A stretch of DNA of 64,000 nt from Verrucomicrobium sp. BvORR106. GTDB taxonomy: Bacteria; Verrucomicrobiota; Verrucomicrobiia; Verrucomicrobiales; Verrucomicrobiaceae. The notes under the pieces were generated by a model. It searched no databases and had not been told where the DNA came from. It saw only the letters and a list, made by a program, of their open reading frames with translations. The translations under genes and the position numbers were made by a program. The stretch is taken from the NCBI RefSeq assembly GCF_000739655.1, contig NZ_BATR01000162.1, forward strand, positions 62,001 through 126,000, read 5' to 3'. Numbering within the stretch: the first letter of the stretch is position 1; every line of letters begins with the position of its first letter. Shown here one piece after another: positions 16,987 to 26,245 of this stretch.

Positions 16987-17880
16987 ATGTTCCGTCGTTG
17001 GCTCCGCCGCATTGTCAGTGTCGTTGTCCTCGCCTCGATTGCCGCGGCGGGATTCCTGCTGTGGATCGGCAGAGACTTGTCCGCACCCGCTCCGTCCAAG
17101 ATCGGCCCGCCACCTGCCAGCTATCCCGCGAAATCCGTCACTCTCCCGGGCGTAGGAAAGGCCCCCGTGGCTGGCTGGCTTCTGCGCGCCCCGGGCACCT
17201 CGGCGGCGCGCGGCGCGGTACTCCTCATGCATGGCATCCGCTCAGACCGGCAGAGCATGGTCGGCCGGGCTCGTTTCCTGTCCACACTGGGGTATCATAC
17301 CCTCTGCATTGACCTCCAGGCCCACGGCGAGAGTGCGGGCGAGCACATCACCATGGGGCACTTCGAATCTCAAAACGCCGCTGCCGCCGTCGCCTGGCTC
17401 CAGCGGGAGTTCCCTGGCACGCCCGTCGCAGTCATCGGCAGCTCCCTCGGTGGAGTCGCCGCACTGCTGGCCCGCTACGAACACCCTCCCCAGGCCATCG
17501 TGGTGGAGGCAGTCTTCGCCAATGTCCCCACGGCCGTGGCGAACCGGCTGGAGATGCGCTTCGGCTCCTGGGCCCGTCCGTTGCATCCCCTGCTCACCCT
17601 CCAGGCGGAATGGCTGCTGGGCCTGAACTTGGCAGAACTCAGCCCCGTGGCCGCCGCCCAGCGGGTGCCCTGCCCGCTGCTGGTCATCCACGGTGCCCGG
17701 GATCTGCATGCGAAAATCGGGGAAGGTCGTGCCATCTATGACCTGGCCCCTGGCCCCAAGGAGTTCTGGGAAATTCCCGGTGCCGCGCATGTAAACTTGC
17801 ACCGCTTCGCCACTTCCGAGTATGAATCGCGGGTGGCAACTTTCTTATCCGCCAGCCTGCCGCCGATCACCGCTCCATGA
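16987..17880 (+). CDS. Membrane-anchored alpha/beta hydrolase
   Basis: A 297-residue serine hydrolase. Residues 8-27 form a hydrophobic anchor (RIVSVVVLASIAAAGFLLWI). The alpha/beta fold starts near VLLMHGIRSDRQSM, which holds the oxyanion HG. The nucleophile elbow is GSSLGG with Ser153, the acid is in VIHGARDLHA and the catalytic His in IPGAAHVNL, so the triad is complete. A substrate cannot be named; the family includes esterases and peptidases (BEM46/ABHD-like). Its stop overlaps the start of the GNAT gene by four bases, so the two are translationally coupled. Confidence 0.87.
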   Translation: MFRRWLRRIVSVVVLASIAAAGFLLWIGRDLSAPAPSKIGPPPASYPAKSVTLPGVGKAPVAGWLLRAPGTSAARGAVLLMHGIRSDRQSMVGRARFLSTLGYHTLCIDLQAHGESAGEHITMGHFESQNAAAAVAWLQREFPGTPVAVIGSSLGGVAALLARYEHPPQAIVVEAVFANVPTAVANRLEMRFGSWARPLHPLLTLQAEWLLGLNLAELSPVAAAQRVPCPLLVIHGARDLHAKIGEGRAIYDLAPGPKEFWEIPGAAHVNLHRFATSEYESRVATFLSASLPPITAP

Positions 17881-18365
17881 ATGCCACCTCCCCGTCCAGT
17901 GCCGCGCCATCAGCCTTGATCAGCATAGAGCCCGAGCTGAGCTCAGATGAGGCGCAGGAGCTCTTCAACCAACTGGCGATCTCAGGCGAAAAACACTCCC
18001 CCCCGAGGAATTACCGTCCGCTCAATCTCGTCATGCGCGATGAGACGGGCGTCATCCGGGGCGGGCTCCTGGGCTCCATTGCCTGGGACTGGCTGCAGAT
18101 TGATCTTTTGTGGGTCGAGGAAACCTTCCGCGGGCAGGGCTTCGGCCGGGAGCTGCTGGAACTCGCAGAAGCCTGTGCGCTGAACGAGCGCTGCCGCCAC
18201 GCCCGGATCGACTCCTTCGACTTTGGGGCCATCCCGCTTTACGAGAAACTTGGGTACGTGATCTACGGCTCCCTGGAAGGTTTCCCGGCCGGGCACACGC
18301 AGTACTTTTTGCGCAAGACTCTAAGGCCCCCAGCCTCCCCGTCGGATGTCACCAAGGTCGTCTGA
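17877..18365 (+). CDS. GNAT-family N-acetyltransferase
   Basis: A 162-residue acetyltransferase. The central part IDLLWVEETFRGQGFGRELLELAE contains the acetyl-CoA pyrophosphate loop (RGQGFG, the Q/RxxGxG/A motif A) near residue 85. 'RIDSFDFGAIPLYEKLGYVIYGSLEGFPAGH' (in part) has the conserved FYEKLGF-like motif B. The length is normal for a single-domain GNAT. The acceptor substrate is unknown. It overlaps the upstream hydrolase by ATGA, and an L,D-transpeptidase gene follows after 40 bases. Confidence 0.88.
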   Translation: MNATSPSSAAPSALISIEPELSSDEAQELFNQLAISGEKHSPPRNYRPLNLVMRDETGVIRGGLLGSIAWDWLQIDLLWVEETFRGQGFGRELLELAEACALNERCRHARIDSFDFGAIPLYEKLGYVIYGSLEGFPAGHTQYFLRKTLRPPASPSDVTKVV

Positions 18366-18405
18366 GTCAGCCTGCCTTCCCACCTGCCAGCTGCCCCTTT
18401 CCCCC

Positions 18406-19050
18406 ATGAAACTCCCCTCCCTTCGCACCGTCATCCTGTGCAGCGCATCGGCCCTGCTGCTGGCCACTGGCACCAGCTGCAGCACGTACTCCGGCAGCAC
18501 CTCCCCCCCGGGGCAATCCGCATTCTTGTACGGGAAGAAGAAGCTTCAGGACGTCCGGAAACTGCCCGCCAAACTCATGGCCATGATGCGGCGTGACGGT
18601 TCCTTCTGGGACGCGGACGACATGACCGGCGCCCCCTCCATCCGCATCGATCTGGGCGAGCAAATGGTTTATTTCTATAAAGGGGGCGAACTCGCTGGCG
18701 GCTCCCCCATTTCGTCCGGCAGAGAAGGGTACTCCACCCGCCCCGGCCGCTATCGCATCATTGAAAAGGACATCGACCACAAGTCCTCCATCTACGGCGA
18801 CTACGAAGACTATGACGGCAACGTCATCGTGCAGAACGTGGACAACCGCAAACACCCGCGTCCAGCAGGCACCCGCTTCGAAGGAGCCAAGATGAACTAC
18901 TTCATGCGCATCTACGGCGGCGTCGGCATGCATCAGGGGTACCTCCCCGGCTACGCCGCCTCCCACGGCTGCATCCGCCTGCCCGGCCGCATGGCAGAGA
19001 AGTTCTATGAAGCAACTCCCATGGGCACCCCGGTGACCATCGTGCCGTAG
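18406..19050 (+). CDS. L,D-transpeptidase (YkuD-fold) lipoprotein
   Basis: Likely a peptidoglycan-modifying enzyme that forms L,D-crosslinks or attaches envelope proteins. The ATG at 18406 gives a 214-residue product with a lipoprotein-type signal (ALLLATGTSCS, lipobox Cys near residue 25), so it is anchored in the periplasm. The YkuD catalytic motif H-x(n)-SHGCIRLP is intact with His187 and Cys189, and an upstream GVGMHQG provides the first His. The strands IRIDLGEQMVYFYKGGEL are typical of the YkuD N-terminal edge. An upstream open frame from 18346 is rejected, since it would bury the signal peptide. Confidence 0.9.
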   Translation: MKLPSLRTVILCSASALLLATGTSCSTYSGSTSPPGQSAFLYGKKKLQDVRKLPAKLMAMMRRDGSFWDADDMTGAPSIRIDLGEQMVYFYKGGELAGGSPISSGREGYSTRPGRYRIIEKDIDHKSSIYGDYEDYDGNVIVQNVDNRKHPRPAGTRFEGAKMNYFMRIYGGVGMHQGYLPGYAASHGCIRLPGRMAEKFYEATPMGTPVTIVP

Positions 19051-19101
19051 CACGGCAGAGCGGAGCAGGTTCGATCCTTTAACAATAGACCTCCCAAAGC
19101 C

Positions 19102-19983
19102 ATGCAGCCAGATGTCCGGGTCGTCGACAACCAGACCTTCCTCCTGGGTCTGGACAACCTCTACCGCGAGCGCATGAAAGCCCATGAGAGCGGCGAACTG
19201 CTGCTTCACGCGCGCCAGGTGGCTGCAGAGCTGCAAGTCCCGGCGGCTGCGGGTCCAGTCGAAGGCTACTACACAGAAAGCTATGCGCTCACAGAGTACT
19301 TTCTGCTCATGCGAGCGCTCCAGCAGGTGCCGGGCGTTCGAAGCGGTGAAGTACGCAGCCGCAGCGCCTTGGATCGGTTGCTGCAAGTCACCTCGGCTCC
19401 TCTCTACGGCACCCCGAAGCCGAACAATTGCCTCCTGCCAGCCTGCCAGGACCCTCTTACTCTGGCATTGGAACGAACCCCCGTCTGGACCATTGAGAAA
19501 ATCGTGCACCTGGCCCACGAGCAGGCCAGCCACTCGGATGATTTTTCCCTCGTAGCCCTGGCAGCCCTGTCCAGTGATGCGGTTGCATTGACTGCGCTTC
19601 GTGAATCGGTCGTCCTCTATGCTGTCGTGGCTGTCGCGAGCGCAGCCCCATCTGCCCCCGTCTATGAATGGAAGGTGGACGAGGAAATCACCCGCAGAGC
19701 CACCCAGTTTGTTGAAACCTTCAACACGATCTTCAACGAAGACATCCCTGCCCCCGGCCCCCAAAACGCCGCCACGTACTACAACTCGGCGGATTTTTGG
19801 AAGGTTATTGGCCGTTGCGTCCGCATTGGATTCGATCCTACCGTCAACCCACCCCGGAACTACCACTGGGGCATCGTACACAACCCCCAAGGCAACCTCG
19901 AAGTACAGGACTTTTGGGATGACGAAGTCTGGACCACCGACCGGTTCAAGAGGAAGTTCTTCCCCGACTACGTCTCGGAGTGA
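19102..19983 (+). CDS. Conserved hypothetical protein
   Basis: I do not recognise this 293-residue protein. It has no signal peptide or transmembrane helix. The first 200 residues look largely helical (YRERMKAHESGELLLHARQVAAELQ). The C-terminal 90 residues contain aromatic and Asn-rich segments (NAATYYNSADFWKVIGRCVRIGFDP, quoted in part) that look like a compact beta domain. Codon use matches the neighbours and the frame is uninterrupted, so it is a real gene. It lies 51 bases after the L,D-transpeptidase gene and just before a dispersed repeat copy. Confidence 0.6.
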   Translation: MQPDVRVVDNQTFLLGLDNLYRERMKAHESGELLLHARQVAAELQVPAAAGPVEGYYTESYALTEYFLLMRALQQVPGVRSGEVRSRSALDRLLQVTSAPLYGTPKPNNCLLPACQDPLTLALERTPVWTIEKIVHLAHEQASHSDDFSLVALAALSSDAVALTALRESVVLYAVVAVASAAPSAPVYEWKVDEEITRRATQFVETFNTIFNEDIPAPGPQNAATYYNSADFWKVIGRCVRIGFDPTVNPPRNYHWGIVHNPQGNLEVQDFWDDEVWTTDRFKRKFFPDYVSE

Positions 19984-20020
19984 CGTGATCGAACTGGCAT
20001 CTCCCGCCGCGTCGCTTCTG

Positions 20021-20130
20021 GCGTAGTCCGGTTGTGCCAACCGGCTCACGCCCCAAACGTCACTCGATCCCCTCTCCGCTCCGCTTACCCGCAATACCGC
20101 GGGGCCGGAGCCCCCGCCTCCTTTACTCCG
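20021..20130. repeat. Dispersed intergenic repeat, copy 2
   Basis: Second copy of the element at 4964-5074 in the same orientation, again just downstream of a plus-strand gene. It keeps GCGTAGTCCGGTTGT, the CCGGTTG/CAACCGG palindrome and the CCCCGCCTCCTTTACTCCG end, with about 85% identity by eye. Confidence 0.8.
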
Positions 20131-20293
20131 CGGCCAAGTCACCTCCCCACCTGTTTCCAGGTACGGGAGGCGAGGGTTCCCTCCCCAAACCGCCCCTCAT
20201 CTCCAGGCCCCAAAATCCCCTCACCCAAAACTTTTTGTTTTTTTACCGTTAAAAAACTTCCGGCCGCGGAGATCACTCCATGTCCCCTTTCTT

Positions 20294-20827
20294 ATGCTAC
20301 CAGGTGAAACAGAGCGACATGGCCGATTCCTGCGAGTGTTTACCGCGCATGAGATGGCCATCCGCGCTTATGTCCGGCGGTTGGTCCCCTCCCGTGCCGA
20401 TGCCGATGATGTGATGCAGGAAGTGGCGGTGGTCCTCTGGGAGAAGTTCCCCACGTTCCGGGAGAACAGCGACTTCCGCGCCTGGGCATTCGGCATTGCC
20501 CGCTACGAGGTGCTCTCCTGGCGCCGGGATAAAGGGCGGGACCGTCTCGTGCTGGACGACGATGTTCTGGAACGTCTGGCCGAGGAAACGGCTCAAGAAG
20601 AACCCCGCCTGCAACTGCAACGCCAGGCCCTGGAAGGATGCCTGGCGAAAATGAACGCCGGCCAGCGGGACCTTCTCATGCTGGCCTATGAAGAGGGCGT
20701 CTCCATCCAGACCGTGGCCCAACAGAGCGGGCGCACGGTGGCGGGCTTCTATCAATGGCTCCATCGCGTGCGACGCCTGCTGCTGGAGTGCATTCAACGC
20801 GGACCCATGGGGAGGGTCTGGCCATGA
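20294..20827 (+). CDS. ECF-like RNA polymerase sigma factor (planctomycete/verrucomicrobial type)
   Basis: A 177-residue sigma-70 family protein. Region 2 reads [20 protein letters not shown], then VVLWEKF, then [18 protein letters not shown], with the DDVMQEV helix contacting core polymerase. Region 4 is [20 protein letters not shown]...[15 protein letters not shown], a helix-turn-helix for the -35 element. No anti-sigma of the zinc type is next door; instead a FecR-domain membrane protein overlaps its stop by ATGA. In this phylum such pairs head clusters with large repeat proteins, as here. It likely controls the downstream cassette, which is inference. Confidence 0.9.
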   Translation: MLPGETERHGRFLRVFTAHEMAIRAYVRRLVPSRADADDVMQEVAVVLWEKFPTFRENSDFRAWAFGIARYEVLSWRRDKGRDRLVLDDDVLERLAEETAQEEPRLQLQRQALEGCLAKMNAGQRDLLMLAYEEGVSIQTVAQQSGRTVAGFYQWLHRVRRLLLECIQRGPMGRVWP

Positions 20828-22455
20828 ACCGCCCCAACGATCCCTGGGATGCCCTGGTGGGCCGCTACCTCGCCGGGCAGCTCAACGCTGATGACCGTCG
20901 CTTGCTCAATGAGCGTCTCCGCCAGGACCCGGCCGCACGCCGGGACTTCGCGGCGATGCTGAATCTGGACTCCGCCCTGGCCGTGGCGGCAGCCGGAACC
21001 CGCGAGGAAAGGCGGGCCCGGGCGATCAGAAACAAACGCCTCACCTGGATTGGCACCGCCATCGCCACCGCTCTGATCTTGTTCTCAGCCGTAGGTTGGT
21101 GGATGACCCAGGATGGTCGCGCCCCCTTCGCCACCGTGATCACCTCTCAGGGGACGGAATGGAGCGGCCCCAGCGAGGTACGAGGAAAGTTGCAAAACGT
21201 CCAGTCTGGGGCCGTGGGCTTCCAGACCGCCACGGGCAATCGCGTCATCGTGGAAGGTCCCGCCACATTCCGCTTCACCTCGGCGCAGGAGCTGCGTCTC
21301 GATCACGGGCGGGTCCTGGCCATGGTTTCCCCCGAGGGAAAGGGTTTCACCGTCGTGACCCCCGCAGGCAAGATCGTTGACTATGGCACGGAGTTTGGCG
21401 TGGATGTGGATGCCGACGGCACCGCCGAGGTGCAGGTGTACTTGGGCGAGGTGGTGGTCACACCCAGGAGCCAGGGCAGTCACCGCAATCTCACCAAGGG
21501 CGAGGCCCTCACCATGCCGGGCGATGGCTCCCCGCCCGGGGCCGTGACCGGAGGTCGCCGCCAGTTCTTCACCCAGCCGGAGACGGTGCAGCAGCTGCGC
21601 AACACCATGGACCAGCAAGTCCCGGTGACAGCCTCTCCTGATCAACCCAGCCCCCGCACGGCTCATGGAGACTTCTGCAATCTGGGCAACGGGGCCGGCC
21701 TGCCCGGGGTCGTCTATGACTTCAAGCAGAATCCTCAGAAGCAGGACATCCCTTTTGACTCCGGGCGTTATTTCCAAAAGGTGAAGGCGCTGGGTGCGGC
21801 AGGCTTCCCCACCGGGGAGGTGGAGGGTTATTTCCGTGTGCCTCCACTGCAGCGCCGCTTTGCCTACCTGGCCATGCCTGTGGAGGAGGCGGATCTTGCC
21901 CCCTGGACCCTCGGTGCCGAGCAGTCCATGCAGCCCACCGGCTGGATCGCCCACTACAGCGGCGTGGTCACGCCCCCCACCAGCGGGGAGTGGCGGTTCG
22001 TCGGCTACTTTGACGATGCCCTGGCGGTCTACATCAACGGGCAACCGGTACTGGACGGCTCTCGCGATGAGATGATCAATGCTGGTGAGCCCCACCCCGA
22101 TGCCACGCTCCGCCAGCCTTTTGGCAACGGCACGATGCTCAATGGCAAGGCCTATGCGGGCAAGTGGGTGGCCATGAACGGCCCCACGCGGATTGACATT
22201 GTCGTGGGTGAACGGGTCGGCAGCCAGATGGGCGGCCTCCTCATGGTGGAGAACCGGCGCACGGCCTACAACGTGCGCGCCGACGGATCCCCCATCCTGC
22301 CGCCCTTCGTGACCCGCCGCCTCAGCACCGAGGACCGCGCCCACATCAAGGCCTTTTCCGAGTCCCGCGACGGCTACCAGCTCGAGTGGCAGAACCTCCC
22401 CGTTTTCAGACTGGACGACAGCACTCCCGCCCCCGCTTCAAGTTCGTCCCAATAA
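20824..22455 (+). CDS. FecR-domain transmembrane regulator with PA14-like domain
   Basis: The ATG at 20824 overlaps the sigma-factor stop (ATGA). The 543-residue product has a cytoplasmic N-terminus like a FecR/anti-sigma region ([21 protein letters not shown]...[12 protein letters not shown]), one transmembrane helix at about residues 78-95 ([20 protein letters not shown]), then a periplasmic FecR domain ([22 protein letters not shown]). The C-terminal region holds a PA14-like carbohydrate-binding fold ([19 protein letters not shown]...[16 protein letters not shown]). It should sense an extracytoplasmic ligand and control the sigma factor. The passenger gene follows after 49 bases. Confidence 0.85.
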   Translation: MNRPNDPWDALVGRYLAGQLNADDRRLLNERLRQDPAARRDFAAMLNLDSALAVAAAGTREERRARAIRNKRLTWIGTAIATALILFSAVGWWMTQDGRAPFATVITSQGTEWSGPSEVRGKLQNVQSGAVGFQTATGNRVIVEGPATFRFTSAQELRLDHGRVLAMVSPEGKGFTVVTPAGKIVDYGTEFGVDVDADGTAEVQVYLGEVVVTPRSQGSHRNLTKGEALTMPGDGSPPGAVTGGRRQFFTQPETVQQLRNTMDQQVPVTASPDQPSPRTAHGDFCNLGNGAGLPGVVYDFKQNPQKQDIPFDSGRYFQKVKALGAAGFPTGEVEGYFRVPPLQRRFAYLAMPVEEADLAPWTLGAEQSMQPTGWIAHYSGVVTPPTSGEWRFVGYFDDALAVYINGQPVLDGSRDEMINAGEPHPDATLRQPFGNGTMLNGKAYAGKWVAMNGPTRIDIVVGERVGSQMGGLLMVENRRTAYNVRADGSPILPPFVTRRLSTEDRAHIKAFSESRDGYQLEWQNLPVFRLDDSTPAPASSSSQ

Positions 22456-22504
22456 CTGCCGCGCTCACTCCGCGGCTCTTCTTCCTTTTGGCTTCCTCAC
22501 CTCC

Positions 22505-25500
22505 ATGGCTCTCCCCATTTTCGCAGCCAGCTCCCCATCCTTTTCGGCCCGGTTCCGCACGCATGCCCTGGCCCTGGCCGCAGGTCTAGGGACCCTGCTT
22601 GCCTCCGGGCTGGCACTGCCTGCCGCGACGGTACTGAAGAACGGCACCGCGAACATCACCCAGACGGCGACCGATTGGGTGGATGGCGGCAATGCCCCCA
22701 CCGCTCCCACATCAGCAGATGTCGGGCAGTTCGGGAACGGCGTCCCCACCACTCTCACGCTGGCAGAGAATGTCTCGCTGCTGGGCTTGAATTTCGCCGC
22801 GGTCACCACCCCCTCTACCTTCATCATCAATGATGGCGGGAGCAAGGTCCTCACCCTCGGGGCCAGCGGCATCGTCGTGGAAGCCGGTTCCCATAGTGTT
22901 ACCCTGAACCATGCAGTCGCCCTGGACGCGAACCAGAGCTGGACGGTGGGTGCCGGACGGGCCCTGGTGGTCAACGGAGTCATCAGCGGGAACTTTAACC
23001 TGACGCTCTCCAGCGCCGCTGGCGACTACGCGGCAGGCTTCCGGTTCACGGGTACAACAGCCAATACCTACACCGGCACCACCACCCTCTCCGCCGGCGC
23101 CCTCATCCTGGCCAAGTCGGCCGGAGTCAACGCCATCGCGGGCAACATCTCCGCCACCGCGCACGGAGCCAACATCATCCTGGCCAATGACGAACAGATC
23201 GCCAACACGGCCATCGTGACCCTTTCCAATGGGGCCAAACTCATCCTGGAAGGACGCACCGAGACCATTGGCGGCCTCCAGGCCACCGGCAGCACCACAC
23301 TCGTGCAGGCCACGGAGTCCGGTACCAACCGCCCCTCCACCCTCATTCTCGATGTGGCCGGGTCGGATTCCTACCACTTCAACGGCGGAATCGTGCGCAA
23401 TGGTGGGACCACCAGCGCCCTCTCAATCGAAAAGAAAGGCACGGGCACGCAGATCCTGGAGGGAGCGCTCATGCACACCGGCACCACCACCATCAGCGGC
23501 GGCACCCTCGTCATCCGTACCAATGGAGCGGTGTACTACAACAACACCCGGGCCATCACCCACTGGGCCAGCGCCATCGTCAACAACGCCACGCTGAACC
23601 TCCAGCACACCAACACGAGCGCGACCGCAGAAACGCTCAGCGTCGCCATCAGCGGCAGCGGGAACGTGATCAAGTCCGGCGCAGGCACGATCCATCTGGG
23701 CAACACCGGCTCCAGCTACGCGGGCATCACCTCCCTTGAGGGCGGCATCCTCGGCGTCGCGAAGTTCGCTGACTACGGTGCCACCAGCAGCCTGGGGAAT
23801 CGCGCAGCGGACGCCGTAGGCGATGTCGGCATCGTCTTCCGCGGCGGCACCCTGCAGTACGTCGGAGCCACGGCCCAGACCACCAACCGAGCCCTGCGCA
23901 TCGGCACCGCCGGCGGCAGCATCGACGCCTCAGGTTCAGCCATCGACGCCACGGTGAAGTTCACCGCCATCAGCTCCCCGGATCTGTTTGAAGGGGTCGG
24001 CGCCCGCACCTTCACCCTGACCGGCAGCAATGCTGGCCGGAACGAATTCAATCTTCAGCTCACCGATCAGGACGTCAACAAGACCAGCCTCACCAAGGCA
24101 GGCTCTGGCACCTGGTACATCACCAACACAAACAACACCTACACCGGCACCACCATTCTTCAGAGCGGCATTCTGAATGTGGCCTCCCTTGCCGACTACG
24201 GCGTGGCCAGCAGCCTGGGCATCAGGCAGTCTGCTGAAGGCCCCACTGGCACGGACCGGATCGGCCTCTTGTTCAGAGGGGGTACGCTCCAGTACACCGG
24301 CAGCACGGCCCAGAGCACCAATCGGGGTCTCCGGATCAGCACCACCGGCGGAGCCTTCATTGACGCCTCCGGCTCCACCCTGGAGGCCACCCTCAGCTTC
24401 ACTGCCGCGAATTCGCCGGACCTCTATGAGAACCCCGGGGCCCGCCAGCTCACGCTGACCGGCAGCAATCAAGGAAACAACACCTTCAGCCTCCAGCTCA
24501 CCGACCAGAACGCCTCCACCGGAAAGACCACGCTCAACAAGACCGGCGTCGGCACCTGGATCCTGAGCAATGTCACCGGCACCACCTCTGAGAGCACTTA
24601 CACGGGCGACACCAACATCCTGCAGGGCATCCTGGCCACCCGTGGCTTTGGCATTGGCAACGGCAGCCTGGTCAATCTGGCGAACGAAGCGTCAGCGACC
24701 CTCCGCCTGGATGCCAGTGAAACCATCGGCGCACTCGGCGGTGGCGGCACCACCGGGGGCAAGGTGGATCTGCAAACCTTCACCCTTACCCTCGGCAGCG
24801 GCAACCGCGACGGCACCTTCGCAGGGCTGATTGTTGGCACAGGCGCCACCAAGGCGGATGACCTCATCAAGACCGGCACCGGCATCCAGTATCTCACTGG
24901 CACGACCAGCACCTATGGCGGCTTCACCGTCCTCGCTCAGGGCATCTTGAATGTCGCCAAGATCGGCAACCTCGGTGAGAACAGCAGCATCGGCAATCGC
25001 GCCGCGGACAACGCCGCCAGCGACGTGGGACTCATCTTCCGGGGCGGCACCCTGCAATACACGGGCAGCACCGCCCAGACCACCGATCGCGCCATCCGCG
25101 TGAGCACTACCGGAGGTGCGTTCATCGATGCCTCCGGCTCCAACATCGACGCCACCCTCTCCTTCACCCGCACCAGTTCCCCTGACTTCTTTGAAGCCGG
25201 CGGCGCCCGCCAGGTCACCTTCACCGGCACGAACCAAGGAAACAACACCTTCAACATGGCCATCACCGAGACGGGCGGCACCACGACCGTGAACAAGACC
25301 GGCGCCGGCACCTGGAAGCTGGGCGGCACCAGCACCTACACGGGTGATACCAACGTGAATGCTGGCGCACTGTTGCTCACCGGAGCACTGGCCAATTCCA
25401 AGGTCACGGTGGCCAGCGGAGCCACCCTCGGCGGCACCGGCACGGCTGCGGGCCAGATCATTATCAATGGCACCCTGTCACCGGGGAATGATGCCAAGAC

Positions 25501-26020
25501 CAATGGCTACGGGATGGGCACCATCACCTTCACCAACACGGTCAACTTTGCCCAGGGCAGCAGCTATTTCGTCCAGCTCGGCACTCATGTCGGCGGCGGC
25601 GTGGGCGCCTCAGACCGCATGGCTGCGGGCAGCGGGCTGACCTTGGGTTCAGAGGTCAACCTTTCGGGCGTGTTTCAAGGCACCTTCGATGACCGGGAAG
25701 ACAACACCCGCTACTGGATCGGCAACAACGGCGGCACGTGGACCATCAACGGAACCTTCGCCAACAGCGAGGTCTGGGACTGGACCGGCATCCTCTACAC
25801 CGCCCAGGAGGCCCCATTCCACCAGGGCTACAAGGTGACTGTGGACGGCGTGGATTTCGCCCTCTTCTACGACGCAAATTTCGGCAGCGACTCGCTCTAT
25901 GGGGGCAATGACATCGTGCTCATTGCCACCGTACCTGAGCCGCTCATGGGCACCCTTTTGCTCGCTGCGCTCGGCAGCATCGCTTTGCAACGGCGACGTC
26001 GCACCCGCGCCGCCGCCTGA
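22505..26020 (+). CDS. Giant autotransporter-associated beta-strand repeat protein with PEP-CTERM-like tail
   Basis: An 1171-residue surface or secreted passenger. A signal peptide (about residues 15-40, LALAAGLGTLLASGLALPAA) precedes a beta-helix-like body with many GGTL, TYTGTT and GSGTW.. repeats of the autotransporter-associated type (ATKAGSGTWYITNTNNTYTG pattern). A larger unit of about 140-150 residues is present three times. The C-terminus is VPEPLMGTLLLAALGSIAL followed by RRRRTR, a PEP-CTERM-like sorting tail in place of an autotransporter barrel. It probably acts as an adhesin or matrix protein. It lies between the FecR gene and the Verru_Chthon cassette, which suggests the cassette serves its export. 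Confidence 0.85.
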   Translation: MALPIFAASSPSFSARFRTHALALAAGLGTLLASGLALPAATVLKNGTANITQTATDWVDGGNAPTAPTSADVGQFGNGVPTTLTLAENVSLLGLNFAAVTTPSTFIINDGGSKVLTLGASGIVVEAGSHSVTLNHAVALDANQSWTVGAGRALVVNGVISGNFNLTLSSAAGDYAAGFRFTGTTANTYTGTTTLSAGALILAKSAGVNAIAGNISATAHGANIILANDEQIANTAIVTLSNGAKLILEGRTETIGGLQATGSTTLVQATESGTNRPSTLILDVAGSDSYHFNGGIVRNGGTTSALSIEKKGTGTQILEGALMHTGTTTISGGTLVIRTNGAVYYNNTRAITHWASAIVNNATLNLQHTNTSATAETLSVAISGSGNVIKSGAGTIHLGNTGSSYAGITSLEGGILGVAKFADYGATSSLGNRAADAVGDVGIVFRGGTLQYVGATAQTTNRALRIGTAGGSIDASGSAIDATVKFTAISSPDLFEGVGARTFTLTGSNAGRNEFNLQLTDQDVNKTSLTKAGSGTWYITNTNNTYTGTTILQSGILNVASLADYGVASSLGIRQSAEGPTGTDRIGLLFRGGTLQYTGSTAQSTNRGLRISTTGGAFIDASGSTLEATLSFTAANSPDLYENPGARQLTLTGSNQGNNTFSLQLTDQNASTGKTTLNKTGVGTWILSNVTGTTSESTYTGDTNILQGILATRGFGIGNGSLVNLANEASATLRLDASETIGALGGGGTTGGKVDLQTFTLTLGSGNRDGTFAGLIVGTGATKADDLIKTGTGIQYLTGTTSTYGGFTVLAQGILNVAKIGNLGENSSIGNRAADNAASDVGLIFRGGTLQYTGSTAQTTDRAIRVSTTGGAFIDASGSNIDATLSFTRTSSPDFFEAGGARQVTFTGTNQGNNTFNMAITETGGTTTVNKTGAGTWKLGGTSTYTGDTNVNAGALLLTGALANSKVTVASGATLGGTGTAAGQIIINGTLSPGNDAKTNGYGMGTITFTNTVNFAQGSSYFVQLGTHVGGGVGASDRMAAGSGLTLGSEVNLSGVFQGTFDDREDNTRYWIGNNGGTWTINGTFANSEVWDWTGILYTAQEAPFHQGYKVTVDGVDFALFYDANFGSDSLYGGNDIVLIATVPEPLMGTLLLAALGSIALQRRRRTRAAA
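23741..25360 (+). repeat. Three long internal repeats in the passenger gene
   Basis: Units begin near 23741, 24164 and 24938 and are similar at both DNA and protein level. Each contains LGNRAAD-like, GVIFRGGTLQY, GSTAQTTNRA, IDASGS and GTWxI elements. Units 1 and 2 are adjacent; a non-repeat stretch of about 340 bases separates 2 and 3. Confidence 0.75.
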
Positions 26021-26245
26021 TCGGACAGATTATTTCATCATACCTACATCGTTCATCCCCCGGTTCATCGGGCGGGTGGTGACCGGCACGGCCGGCCCGC
26101 TCCCTCATGCACTGATGGCTGAAGCACAAGCGGCACACTTTTGAGATTTAAGTCTTGAATCGAGTTTCGATTCGTCATTACATCGTACACACCATGTTTC
26201 ATTTCTATGAACCTGGAGCAGTCCATCTCTACCACAGGTAGCATT

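Noticed and set aside
18367-20142. 591-residue minus-strand open frame over the L,D-transpeptidase and 19102 genes
   Set aside because: Covers a clear YkuD gene with intact motif, and its start lies within a dispersed repeat.
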